A DNA stretch of 8,819 bases from an uncultured Oscillospiraceae bacterium (GTDB lineage: Bacteria > Bacillota > Clostridia > Oscillospirales > Oscillospiraceae): NCBI GenBank assembly GCA_958423465.1, contig CATZRD010000057.1, positions 1-8,819 of the forward strand. The letters run 5' to 3'. How positions within the stretch are numbered: the stretch's first letter is position 1; each line of letters starts with the position of its first letter. Made by a program: the position numbers and the translations under genes. Of this stretch, positions 1-6,479 are shown one piece after another. Below the pieces are notes generated by a model that saw nothing but the letters and a program-made list of their open reading frames with translations, was not told the DNA's origin and ran no database searches.

Positions 1-40
1 AGCCCGCGGGCCCGCCGCCGATCACGAAAACATCGTACAT
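1..40 (-). CDS. lpdA: Dihydrolipoyl dehydrogenase (L protein), N-terminal fragment
   Basis: Only the first 13 codons lie in the window (MYDVFVIGGGPAG); the gene continues past the left edge. The short beta strand followed by GGGPAG is the FAD dinucleotide-binding motif at the N terminus of the pyridine nucleotide-disulfide oxidoreductase family. The ATG at 40-38 is preceded by AAAGGAG (53-47) with a 6-nt spacer. Position alone, directly after gcvPB in a glycine cleavage operon, makes the L protein by far the likeliest identity: it reoxidises the dihydrolipoyl arm of GcvH with NAD+. From the fragment itself, a thioredoxin reductase or another flavoprotein of the same fold cannot be excluded. 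Confidence 0.75.
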   Translation of the reverse strand, partial: MYDVFVIGGGPAG

Positions 41-59
41 ATTCTTCTCCTTTATCACC

Positions 60-125
60 CCGCCGGGGACCGAAGCGCTTCGGTCCCCGGCGGCCTTGTT
101 CCGCCGCTTTCAGAGGAGGGCGGCG
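60..125 (-). promoter_or_regulatory. Two tandem GC-rich hairpins between gcvPB and lpdA
   Basis: The 85-nt gap between gcvPB and lpdA can fold into two stems in the minus-strand transcript. The first, right after the gcvPB stop, pairs CGCCGC (125-120) with GCGGCG (107-102) around a 12-nt loop. The second is a perfect 34-bp palindrome at 93-60, giving a 15-bp stem with a GCGC tetraloop. No U-tract follows on either strand, so these are not classic intrinsic terminators. The second stem ends only a few bases before the lpdA ribosome binding site. Roles in mRNA processing, 3'-end protection of the gcv message, or partial attenuation of lpdA are possible inferences. Confidence 0.6.
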
Positions 126-1526
126 TCAGAACGTATAGCGCAGGACGGGGTTCCGGGCTGCCCGGACCTCGTCGGGCCGGCCGATCTGGGCGCTGTGAGG
201 CGCGCCGCGCATGGTCTCCGGGTCCTTGTGGGCCAGCTCATAGAGCCGGCGGAACACATCCGCGGCCCAGTCCAGGGTCTCCCGGCTCTCCGTCTCCGTA
301 GGCTCCAGCATCAGAGCCTCGTGGACGATAAGGGGGAAATACATCGTTGGCGGGTGCATCCCGCAGTCGATGAGGGATTTCGCCACGTCCAGGGCGGACA
401 CGCCGGTCTCCTTTTTAAAGGCGCTCAGATCCAGCACGAACTCGTGCATGCACACCCGGTCGAAGGCGGGTTCAAAGGTCCCCTGGATCTTCCGCATCAG
501 GTAGTTGGCGTTGAGCACCGCGTTTCGGGCAGCCTCGGGGATCCCCTCCCGGCCCAGGGTCATGAGGTAGGTCAGCGCCCGGACCACCACCAGGAAATTC
601 CCGGCAAAGGAACGGACCTGTACGCGGCCGCCGCCGTCCATGGAGGCGGACCTGGGCAGGTAGGGGACCAAAAACGCCTTGCAGCCCACGGCCCCCGCCC
701 CGGGACCGCCGCCGCCGTGGGGCGTGGCGAAGGTCTTGTGGAGGTTCATGTGGATGCAGTCGAAGCCCATATCGCCGGGACGGACCACGCCCATCACGGC
801 ATTGAGGTTGGCCCCGTCGTAATAGCACAGTCCCCCCGCCTCGTGGACCAGCCGGGTGATCTCCAGAATGTTCTCGTCAAAGATTCCCACGGTGTTGGGG
901 TTCGTCAGCATCAGGCCCGCGGTGTCGTCGCCCAGCGCGGCCTTCAGGGCCTCCAGGTCCACGCAGCCGTCAGGGGCGGAGGCGATGTTCACCACCTGGT
1001 AGCCGCACATGGCGGCGGTGGCGGGGTTGGTGCCGTGGGCGGAGTCCGGAACGATGATCTTGGTGCGCCGGCTGTCCCCCCGGGCGTCGTGGTACTGCTT
1101 GATGAGCAGCACGCCGGTAAACTCGCCGTGAGCGCCGGCGGCAGGCTGAAAGGTCATGTCGTCCATGCCCGCGATCTCGCACAGGTACGCTTTGGCGGTG
1201 TCCAGCACTTCCCGGCAGCCCTGGACCGCGTGGGCCGGAGCCAGGGGGTGGACATTGGTAAAGCCTGGCAGCGCCGCCATCTCCTCGTCGATGCGGGGGT
1301 TGTATTTCATGGTGCAGGAGCCAAGGGGATAGAACCCGCAGTTGACGCCGTGGACATGCCGCGCCAGCTCCGTGTAGTGGCGGGACAGATCCGTCTCGCT
1401 CAGCTCCGGCAGGCGGGGCGGCGTCTCCCGCTCCAGCCCGGCGGGCATGGCCGCCGGCGCCACATCGCAGGGAGGCAGCAGGTCCAGGCCCCGGCCCGGC
1501 ACGCTCTTTTCAAAGATCAGCTTCAC
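126..1526 (-). CDS. gcvPB: Glycine dehydrogenase (decarboxylating) subunit 2, P protein C-terminal half
   Basis: This PLP-binding half of the two-subunit P protein decarboxylates glycine with GcvPA and passes the aminomethyl group to the lipoyl arm of GcvH. The product is 466 residues, close to the family's usual size. The PLP-lysine motif HMNLHKTFATPHGGGGPG is near 259-276, with the Schiff-base lysine at about K264. Other conserved blocks are GFYPLGSCTMKYNP (64-77), the SAHGTNPA turn (162-169) and YYDGANLN (235-242). The start chosen is the GTG at 1526-1524: it has AAGGAGGT 9 nt upstream and overlaps the gcvPA stop by 4 nt (GTGA), indicating translational coupling. Longer in-frame starts upstream would run deep into gcvPA and were not used. 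Confidence 0.96.
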   Translation of the reverse strand: MKLIFEKSVPGRGLDLLPPCDVAPAAMPAGLERETPPRLPELSETDLSRHYTELARHVHGVNCGFYPLGSCTMKYNPRIDEEMAALPGFTNVHPLAPAHAVQGCREVLDTAKAYLCEIAGMDDMTFQPAAGAHGEFTGVLLIKQYHDARGDSRRTKIIVPDSAHGTNPATAAMCGYQVVNIASAPDGCVDLEALKAALGDDTAGLMLTNPNTVGIFDENILEITRLVHEAGGLCYYDGANLNAVMGVVRPGDMGFDCIHMNLHKTFATPHGGGGPGAGAVGCKAFLVPYLPRSASMDGGGRVQVRSFAGNFLVVVRALTYLMTLGREGIPEAARNAVLNANYLMRKIQGTFEPAFDRVCMHEFVLDLSAFKKETGVSALDVAKSLIDCGMHPPTMYFPLIVHEALMLEPTETESRETLDWAADVFRRLYELAHKDPETMRGAPHSAQIGRPDEVRAARNPVLRYTF

Positions 1527-2839
1527 TTCGCCAGCACCTCCTTCACGATGGACGCGGTCCGGTCCAGCTCCTCCCGGGGCGCCTTCTCGGTAACGCACCA
1601 GAGAACGCCGCCCTCCACCGGCAGGCCGCCCAGGATGCCGGCCTCCTCCAGGGCGCTGAGGATCTCCTCCGCTCTGGGCATCTCCAGAAGGAACTCGTCA
1701 AAATACGCGCCGTCGTACTTCATGGACACGCCGGGCAGCGCGCACAGGGCCGACGCCAGGTAATGGGCCTTCGCCATGGATTGGCGGGCGGCCTCGGCCA
1801 TGCCGTTGGGACCCATGGCCGCCATATAGACTCCGGCGGTCAGGGCGCACAGGGCCTGGTTGGAGCAGATGTTGCTGCCGGCCTTCTCCCGGCGGATGTG
1901 CTGCTCCCGGGCCTGGAGGGAGAGGACGTAGGCCCGCTCCCCCCTGCTGTCCACGGTCTCGCCCACGATGCGTCCGGGCAGTCTGCGCATATGCTTGTTT
2001 GTGGTGGTCATAAAGCCCAGATACGGTCCGCCGTAGCTGATGGGCATGCCCAGAGGCTGGCCCTCGCCTACCGCCACGTCCGCGCCGCAGTCCCGGGGCG
2101 TTTTCATAATGGCCAGGGCGATGGGGTCGCAGCCCATGACGTACATGGCCCCGGCGGCGTGGACCGCCTGGCCGATGGCCTCGGCGTCCTCAAAAAGGCC
2201 AAAGAAGTTGGGCTGCTGGATGTAGACGGAAGCTACGTCATCCGTCAACATGGCCTTCAGGGCATCCAGATCCGTGCGGCCATCCCTGGCGGGGATGACG
2301 CGAAGCGCGTCGCCGGTACCGTAGCAGTAGGTGCGCACGGTGTTGACGGTGTCGGGGTGGGCGGCGGCGGAAATGAGGGTCACCCGGCGCTTCCGGTCCC
2401 GGCACATGGCGGCGGCCTCGGCGGCGGCGGTGGCCCCGTCGTAGACGGAGGCGTTGCTCACGTCCATGCCGGTCAGCTCACAGATCATGGTCTGATACTC
2501 AAAAATGGACTGGAGCAGGCCCTGGCTCAGCTCCGCCTGATAGGGAGTGTAGGCGGTGAGGAACTCCTCCTTGGCGGGGATGTATTTGACGATGCTGGGG
2601 ATGTAGCGGTCATAGGCTCCCGCGCCCCGGAGGATGGTCCTGTACATCCGGTTCTTCTCCGCCATGGCGGAAACGGCCCGGCCCGCCTCCAGCTCGCTCA
2701 TTCCGGTGGGGATGTTCAGCGGCTTTTGCAGGATCATGCTCTCCGGCACGTCCCGGTACAGCTCCCGCCAGTTCTCCATCCCCAGCCGGTCCAGCATTTC
2801 CCGGCGCTGGGCCGGGGTGGAGGGAACATAGCTGCCCAT
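1523..2839 (-). CDS. gcvPA: Glycine dehydrogenase (decarboxylating) subunit 1, P protein N-terminal half
   Basis: 438 residues, the usual length for subunit 1 of the split P protein, which pairs with GcvPB to form the glycine-decarboxylating enzyme. The N terminus (YVPSTPAQRREMLDRLG, residues 4-20) is the typical family opening. Further conserved stretches are FLTAYTPYQAELSQGLLQ, the YDGATAAAEAA segment and GEGQPLGMPISYGGPYLG. It keeps the aminotransferase-like fold but, as expected for this half, lacks the PLP lysine, which is in gcvPB. The ATG at 2839-2837 lies one base after the gcvH stop, and its ribosome binding site (GAGGAGGAG) is made from the last glutamate codons of gcvH. The 3' end overlaps gcvPB by 4 nt. 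Both junctions suggest tight translational coupling and equal subunit supply. Confidence 0.96.
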   Translation of the reverse strand: MGSYVPSTPAQRREMLDRLGMENWRELYRDVPESMILQKPLNIPTGMSELEAGRAVSAMAEKNRMYRTILRGAGAYDRYIPSIVKYIPAKEEFLTAYTPYQAELSQGLLQSIFEYQTMICELTGMDVSNASVYDGATAAAEAAAMCRDRKRRVTLISAAAHPDTVNTVRTYCYGTGDALRVIPARDGRTDLDALKAMLTDDVASVYIQQPNFFGLFEDAEAIGQAVHAAGAMYVMGCDPIALAIMKTPRDCGADVAVGEGQPLGMPISYGGPYLGFMTTTNKHMRRLPGRIVGETVDSRGERAYVLSLQAREQHIRREKAGSNICSNQALCALTAGVYMAAMGPNGMAEAARQSMAKAHYLASALCALPGVSMKYDGAYFDEFLLEMPRAEEILSALEEAGILGGLPVEGGVLWCVTEKAPREELDRTASIVKEVLAK

Positions 2840-2840
2840 C

Positions 2841-3218
2841 TTACTCCTCCTCGGCGCAGAAGGCCTCGTAGGCGGCGGCGTCCAGCAGCTCCTCCTGGGC
2901 GGTGACGTTCTCCACCTTGATGATCCAGGCCCCGTAGGGGTCGTTGTTCAGATTCTCCGGCGCGTCGGCCAGGTCCTCGTTGACGGCGCAGATGACGCCG
3001 GTCACGGGGCTCATCAGGTCGGAGACCGCCTTGACGGACTCCACATCGCCGAAGGTCTCCCCGGCGGTCACCGGGTCGCCCTCCTCGGGCAGATTGACGA
3101 ACACCAGGTCCCCCAGGGCGTCCTGGGCAAAGTCGGAGATGCCGATGACGGCCACGCCGTCCTCCATCCTGACCCACTCGTGGTCACGGGAATACTTCAG
3201 CTCAGCGGGATAGTTCAT
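2841..3218 (-). CDS. gcvH: Glycine cleavage system H protein (lipoyl carrier)
   Basis: 125 residues, the normal length for H protein, a soluble carrier whose lipoyl-lysine arm shuttles the aminomethyl group from P to T and is then reoxidised by L. The lipoylation motif GDVESVKAVSDL is at about 58-69, with the modified lysine at K63. The N-terminal YSRDHEWVRMEDGVAVIGI block and the GDLVFVNLPEEG strand-turn (36-47) are also family hallmarks. The C terminus ends in an acidic run (EEE) whose codons double as the gcvPA ribosome binding site. The ATG at 3218 has GGAGGT about 6 nt upstream. The 77-nt gap to the preceding fusion gene shows no hairpin or obvious promoter. No lipoate ligase gene is present in the window. 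Confidence 0.97.
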   Translation of the reverse strand: MNYPAELKYSRDHEWVRMEDGVAVIGISDFAQDALGDLVFVNLPEEGDPVTAGETFGDVESVKAVSDLMSPVTGVICAVNEDLADAPENLNNDPYGAWIIKVENVTAQEELLDAAAYEAFCAEEE

Positions 3219-3295
3219 GTTGATACCTCCAAAAAATTTTTATACGCGCGGTCCATTGGTCCGGTTACGCTCTCACTGTGGGTAAAGGTCCTCGT

Positions 3296-5950
3296 TTACA
3301 GCCCGGTGGCCCGGCAGAAGTTCTCCAGCGCGCCGTCCAGCTCCCGGTCGGTGAAGCAGTACCTCATGTCCGTATAGCCCTCCCGGAAGCGGATGACCTC
3401 CTCCCGGATCTCCGCGCCTCTGACGCACTCGGCGATGAGGTGGGCCAGGCGCTGGAACTCCTCCCTGCCGAAACCGAAGCGGGTCATCTCGCTGACGCCC
3501 ATGCGCAGGGCGCCGGAGGCGGTGAAGCCCTCCTCCTCGGGGGTGGCCTGGTAGTTGACGATGATATGGTTCCGCTCCAGGCGCTCGGCGATCTCGGGGC
3601 CTCTGGCGTAGCCTACCTTCACGATGACCTGGTGGGTCTCGGTATAGCCGACGGCGGGGTCCCCGGCTACGTCCAGGCCCTCCTCCGCCAGGCATCTGGC
3701 GAACCACTTGGCGTTTTCCACCACGTTTCGCTGGTACTCGTCCTTGAAGGCGTTCATCTCATAGGCGCTCATCAGCTCGCCCAGGAGGGTGCCCAGGTGG
3801 TGGTTGGAGACGCTGCCGGGGAAGGTCCGGGTCTGCATGGTCTCCCACAGGCCCCACTTCAGGTCCTCCGGCTTGTAGCTGACGCCGATCACGCCCCGCT
3901 GGGGACCGAAGAAGGTCTTGTGGGTGGAACCGGTGACGATCTCAGCTCCCTCCTCGAAGGGTTTCTGGAAGTAGTCGCCCACCAGGCCCAGGACGTGGGC
4001 CATATCGTACATGATGGTGGTCCGGATGCCCTGGTCATCCACAAACCTGCGGATCTCGGCCACAGGCTCCTTGTGCAGGACCATGGACTTGCCGAAGATG
4101 ATGAACTCCGGCTTATACTTCTCCAGCAGGACCTTGGCGGCCTCCACGTCGATCTTGTAGGGGTTCTCCGGCAGGACGGGGAAATTCACCACCATCTGCT
4201 TCTCGGTGACGGGGTCCACCGCCACATAGTCGTGGAGGGCGCCCATGGGCTGGGCGGACAGGTGCCCGCCACGGACGATGTGGTTATTCATGATCCAGCC
4301 CAGGCGCTGGGGCTGGCGCTTGCGGTCCACCCGGTTTTTGAAGTCCATCATGGCGGAGAACACGGCGGTGTTGGACATCTGGCCGGAGGTGCAGCGGGTC
4401 TCCACCTGGGCGGCCCCCAGATACTTGCGCAGCTCGGCGGCCAGCAGCTCCTCCACGGCCACGATGAACTTGGTGCCCTGGTAATAGGGGATGTCCGCGT
4501 CGTCAAAGGCCTTCTGCTTCTTGTGCTCGGCATAGCGGCCGGCGGGATCGGACACGGACAGCAGCCGGGTGGCCCGGGAGGGCGTCATCTCCGAGGGGAT
4601 CAGGTTGACGCACAGACGCTGGCGCCACTCGTGGTTGTCCAGAGCCCTGGTCAGCAGCTCGGCGGCCTTACCGGCGTAATCCGTCACCTGGCTGGGCCCT
4701 TCCACGGCGGTCTTTTTATAGAGGATGGGGCGGGCGTAGGGCGGCGCGTCGGCCCGCATATGGCAGGCGGTGACGACGCCGGGGACCCGCTTGCCCCGGA
4801 TGTCCACCTCGATCTCAAACTCGGTGACCACGTGGGACTTCAGATAGGCCAGGCCGATGGAGCGCCTGGCGGTCCTCTGGGTGATGACGGTCTCGATGCC
4901 GCTGCCCTCGGTCTCATAGTAGGGGATCATGGTGCCGCTGGTGACGTAGCCCAGCTCCTCGCCGGTACGGGCGTCGTACACCGGGCAGCCCGCCCGCATG
5001 ACCCCCCGGCCCAGCAGACACACGGGCTGGATGCGGTAGGGCAGGTCGGCGTTGGCGGAATAGTCCCGGTTGAGAATCCTTTTCAGGGCCTCGAACTGCC
5101 TTTTCAGGGCCGCCTTGCCCACAAACTCCCCCTTCTCCTCCGCGAAGGAGACCGCGAACTTGGCCAGAGGCACGGCGTACACGGGAATCTCGCCCCCCAG
5201 CTGGCAGGGACCCATCTCGTGGCCGTACAAAGGCAGAGCCGCCTCCATGCGCAGGGTGTCCCGGGCGCCCAGGCCGGTGGGTTTGGCCCCCAGTTCGATG
5301 AGGCGGTCCCAGAAATACTCCGCGTCGGCGCTGTCGCAGTAAAGCTCGTAGCCGATGGGCTCGCCGGTATAGCCGGTCTTGGCCACCCGGACGGGACGGC
5401 CCTCCATGGTGGTGGTGCTCAGGGCGTTCTTCACGTTCTCCGCCGTCAGCTCTCTGCCGCCGTGGAGCGCTTTGAGGATATCCTTGGACCTGGGGCCCTG
5501 GACGGCGATGGCGGCGTACTGGCCGGAGACATTGGTGATGGCGACGTCGAACTTCTCCGCCTCCTGATAGAGGTGGACCAGGTCCTTGTCGATATTGCCG
5601 GCGTTCACCACCAGCAGGTATCTGTCCTCCTCGAACCGGTAGAGATACACATCGTCGATGGCATAGCCGTTCTCGTCGGGCATGATGGCGTACTGGGACT
5701 GGTTCACGTCCAGGGCCAGCACGTTGCTGGTGATGACATGCTGGAGAAAGGGCACCATGTCCGGCCCCTGGATGTCCAGCCGTCCCATGTGGGACACGTC
5801 GAAGATCCCGCAGCCGCCGCGGCAGTTGAGATGCTCCGCCACAATGCCCGTGGGGTACTGAATGGGCATCTCCCATCCGCCGAAGTCCACCAGGGAGGCC
5901 CCGGCCTTCACATGGGCGCCGTAGAGCTGGGTGCGCTTGAGCTCGCTCAT
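3296..5950 (-). CDS. gcvT-glyA: Fused aminomethyltransferase (T protein) and serine hydroxymethyltransferase-like protein
   Basis: One uninterrupted 884-residue frame holds two enzymes. Residues 1 to about 408 are GcvT, which releases ammonia and 5,10-methylene-THF from aminomethylated GcvH. Visible blocks are VDFGGWEMPIQYP (21-33), FDVSHMGRLDI (50-60), ENGYAIDDVYLY with D99/D100, IAVQGP (148-153), KTGYTGE (191-197) and GLGARDTLRMEAALPLYGHE (226-245). Residues about 422-850 resemble serine hydroxymethyltransferase, which interconverts glycine plus methylene-THF with serine. Blocks there are NLIPSE (449-454), YAE (473-475), GGHL (561-564), YDMAHVLGLVG with D649, STHKTFFGP with probable PLP lysine K678, and LRMGVSEMTRFG with R816. 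GcvT is usually about 365 residues; two insertions (near 290-308 and 345-362) explain most of the excess. The ATG at 5950 has GAGGAGG upstream. No ribosome binding site or suitable internal start is seen at the domain junction. The SHMT half is divergent, so its exact substrate is less certain than the T half. Confidence 0.92.
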   Translation of the reverse strand: MSELKRTQLYGAHVKAGASLVDFGGWEMPIQYPTGIVAEHLNCRGGCGIFDVSHMGRLDIQGPDMVPFLQHVITSNVLALDVNQSQYAIMPDENGYAIDDVYLYRFEEDRYLLVVNAGNIDKDLVHLYQEAEKFDVAITNVSGQYAAIAVQGPRSKDILKALHGGRELTAENVKNALSTTTMEGRPVRVAKTGYTGEPIGYELYCDSADAEYFWDRLIELGAKPTGLGARDTLRMEAALPLYGHEMGPCQLGGEIPVYAVPLAKFAVSFAEEKGEFVGKAALKRQFEALKRILNRDYSANADLPYRIQPVCLLGRGVMRAGCPVYDARTGEELGYVTSGTMIPYYETEGSGIETVITQRTARRSIGLAYLKSHVVTEFEIEVDIRGKRVPGVVTACHMRADAPPYARPILYKKTAVEGPSQVTDYAGKAAELLTRALDNHEWRQRLCVNLIPSEMTPSRATRLLSVSDPAGRYAEHKKQKAFDDADIPYYQGTKFIVAVEELLAAELRKYLGAAQVETRCTSGQMSNTAVFSAMMDFKNRVDRKRQPQRLGWIMNNHIVRGGHLSAQPMGALHDYVAVDPVTEKQMVVNFPVLPENPYKIDVEAAKVLLEKYKPEFIIFGKSMVLHKEPVAEIRRFVDDQGIRTTIMYDMAHVLGLVGDYFQKPFEEGAEIVTGSTHKTFFGPQRGVIGVSYKPEDLKWGLWETMQTRTFPGSVSNHHLGTLLGELMSAYEMNAFKDEYQRNVVENAKWFARCLAEEGLDVAGDPAVGYTETHQVIVKVGYARGPEIAERLERNHIIVNYQATPEEEGFTASGALRMGVSEMTRFGFGREEFQRLAHLIAECVRGAEIREEVIRFREGYTDMRYCFTDRELDGALENFCRATGL

Positions 5951-6013
5951 AATCCTTGTTCCTCCTCGTCAAAATCAATGGGGCAGCAGGGCTGAAAAGA
6001 ACCGCGGGGACAT

Positions 6014-6052
6014 AAAAAGAGGCACAAAGCTCCCATTGAAGCTTTGTGCCTC
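6014..6052 (-). terminator. Intrinsic terminator of the glycine riboswitch
   Basis: On the minus strand GAGGCACAAAGCT (6052-6040) pairs perfectly with AGCTTTGTGCCTC (6031-6019), a 13-bp stem with an 8-nt loop, followed at once by TTTTT (6018-6014). It lies about 60 nt before the gcvT-glyA start, downstream of both aptamers. Its 5' arm begins inside the closing helix of aptamer 2, so the two structures compete. It is the expression platform that decides whether the gcv operon is transcribed. Confidence 0.93.
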
Positions 6053-6232
6053 CGTTGATCCACCTGAGAGATTCCCCGCCGCGGCCCGGCCCTCGCCGAC
6101 GCGGCAGGTTGCACCTTCGGCGTGCGGCAAACGCCGCACTCTGCGGAGCATCGTCATGGCCCGGCCCTTTTGCCTGAGAGTTTCTGCGTTCCCCTTCGGC
6201 GCCATTCCCGGTGTTCTGGTCTCTCCCGGGCC
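6050..6232 (-). promoter_or_regulatory. Tandem glycine riboswitch
   Basis: Two glycine aptamers lie in series in the minus-strand leader. Aptamer 1 is closed by a perfect 7-bp helix, GGCCCGG (6232-6226) with CCGGGCC (6164-6158), and carries GGAGAGACC, GCGCCGAAGGGGAAC and ACTCTCAGGCAAAAGG. Aptamer 2 spans about 6149-6050 and carries CGCCGAAGGTGCAA, a long GC-rich P3 stem (CTGCCGCG with CGCGGCGG) and AATCTCTCAGGTGGA. Its P1 can form from CTCCG (6148-6144) and CGGAG (6054-6050). Those CGGAG bases overlap the 5' arm of the terminator, so glycine binding should prevent termination and turn the operon on. This agrees with the known activating glycine riboswitch ahead of gcvT in Bacillus. The motifs and terminator are read directly; the switching direction is inferred. 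Confidence 0.95.
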
Positions 6233-6290
6233 AATCATCCGATCCTGTTCAATTGTATTCCTGATAGGGCCCTCTCCGCTCTACGGTTTG

Positions 6291-6319
6291 ATGCTACCAC
6301 AGGCTGCAAACAGCGTCAA
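6291..6319 (-). promoter_or_regulatory. Promoter of the glycine cleavage operon
   Basis: On the minus strand TTGACG (6319-6314) is followed after 17 bp by TAGCAT (6296-6291), with TGG directly before the -10 (an extended -10). Transcription should start near 6284, about 50 nt before the first riboswitch aptamer. It is the best sigma-A-type match in the leader and is correctly placed for the riboswitch. Confidence 0.8.
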
Positions 6320-6347
6320 GGCTTTTCTCGGCCCCCGGCATATTTCC

Positions 6348-6389
6348 TTGTTTTCCATAAAACCGCCCGCCTGATTTTGTGGAAAACAA
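6348..6389. repeat. AT-rich inverted repeat in the divergent promoter region
   Basis: TTGTTTTCCA (6348-6357) and TGGAAAACAA (6380-6389) are perfect inverted copies separated by 22 bp. Continuing inward, a T/G mismatch (wobble in RNA) and four A-T pairs extend the symmetry to 15 bp around a 12-nt GC-rich core. The half-sites are 32 bp apart centre to centre, about three helical turns. The element lies 28 bp from the -35 of the glycine-operon promoter and 23 bp from the -35 of the regulator promoter. No U-tract follows on either strand, so a DNA operator is more likely than a terminator. The binding protein is unknown. Confidence 0.7.
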
Positions 6390-6412
6390 CCAAGCAGCCG
6401 GACCTTCTCCCC

Positions 6413-6441
6413 TTGCGCCCCGGTCCGCTCTGTGATATGAT
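6413..6441 (+). promoter_or_regulatory. Promoter of the response regulator gene
   Basis: TTGCGC (6413-6418), a 17-bp spacer and TATGAT (6436-6441), with TGA directly before the hexamer forming an extended -10. Start of transcription is expected near 6448, leaving a leader of about 30 nt. The -35 is weak (3 of 6 consensus bases), so the extended -10 or an activator probably matters. An inverted pair, CGGACC (6399-6404) and GGTCCG (6422-6427), flanks the -35. Confidence 0.7.
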
Positions 6442-6479
6442 GGCGGCAGACCAAAAGCAGCGGCGAGAGGGAGCGGAAC

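Noticed and set aside
96..2905. Two long plus-strand frames (96-1763 and 1763-2905) opposite gcvPB, gcvPA and the end of gcvH
   Set aside because: They are antisense shadows of conserved glycine cleavage genes, with low-complexity translations and no domain motif.
3219..3295. Possible terminator or promoter between gcvT-glyA and gcvH
   Set aside because: GGACC occurs twice but as a direct, not inverted, repeat. The A/T run next to the gcvH ribosome binding site has no stem before it, and no paired -35/-10 is convincing.
3278..5995. A 905-codon open frame on the plus strand opposite gcvT-glyA
   Set aside because: It mirrors a well-supported gene. The translation is rich in Gly, His, Val and Leu without recognisable motifs, as expected for the antisense of GC-rich codons, and it has no convincing ribosome binding site.
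5975..6238. A possible 87-codon minus-strand leader peptide
   Set aside because: It lies entirely within the riboswitch aptamers and terminator, whose conserved RNA motifs explain the sequence; no ribosome binding site is evident.
6348..6389. The AT-rich inverted repeat as an intrinsic terminator
   Set aside because: The stem is A/T-rich and neither strand has a T-run after it; on either strand it lies upstream of the promoters rather than after a gene.
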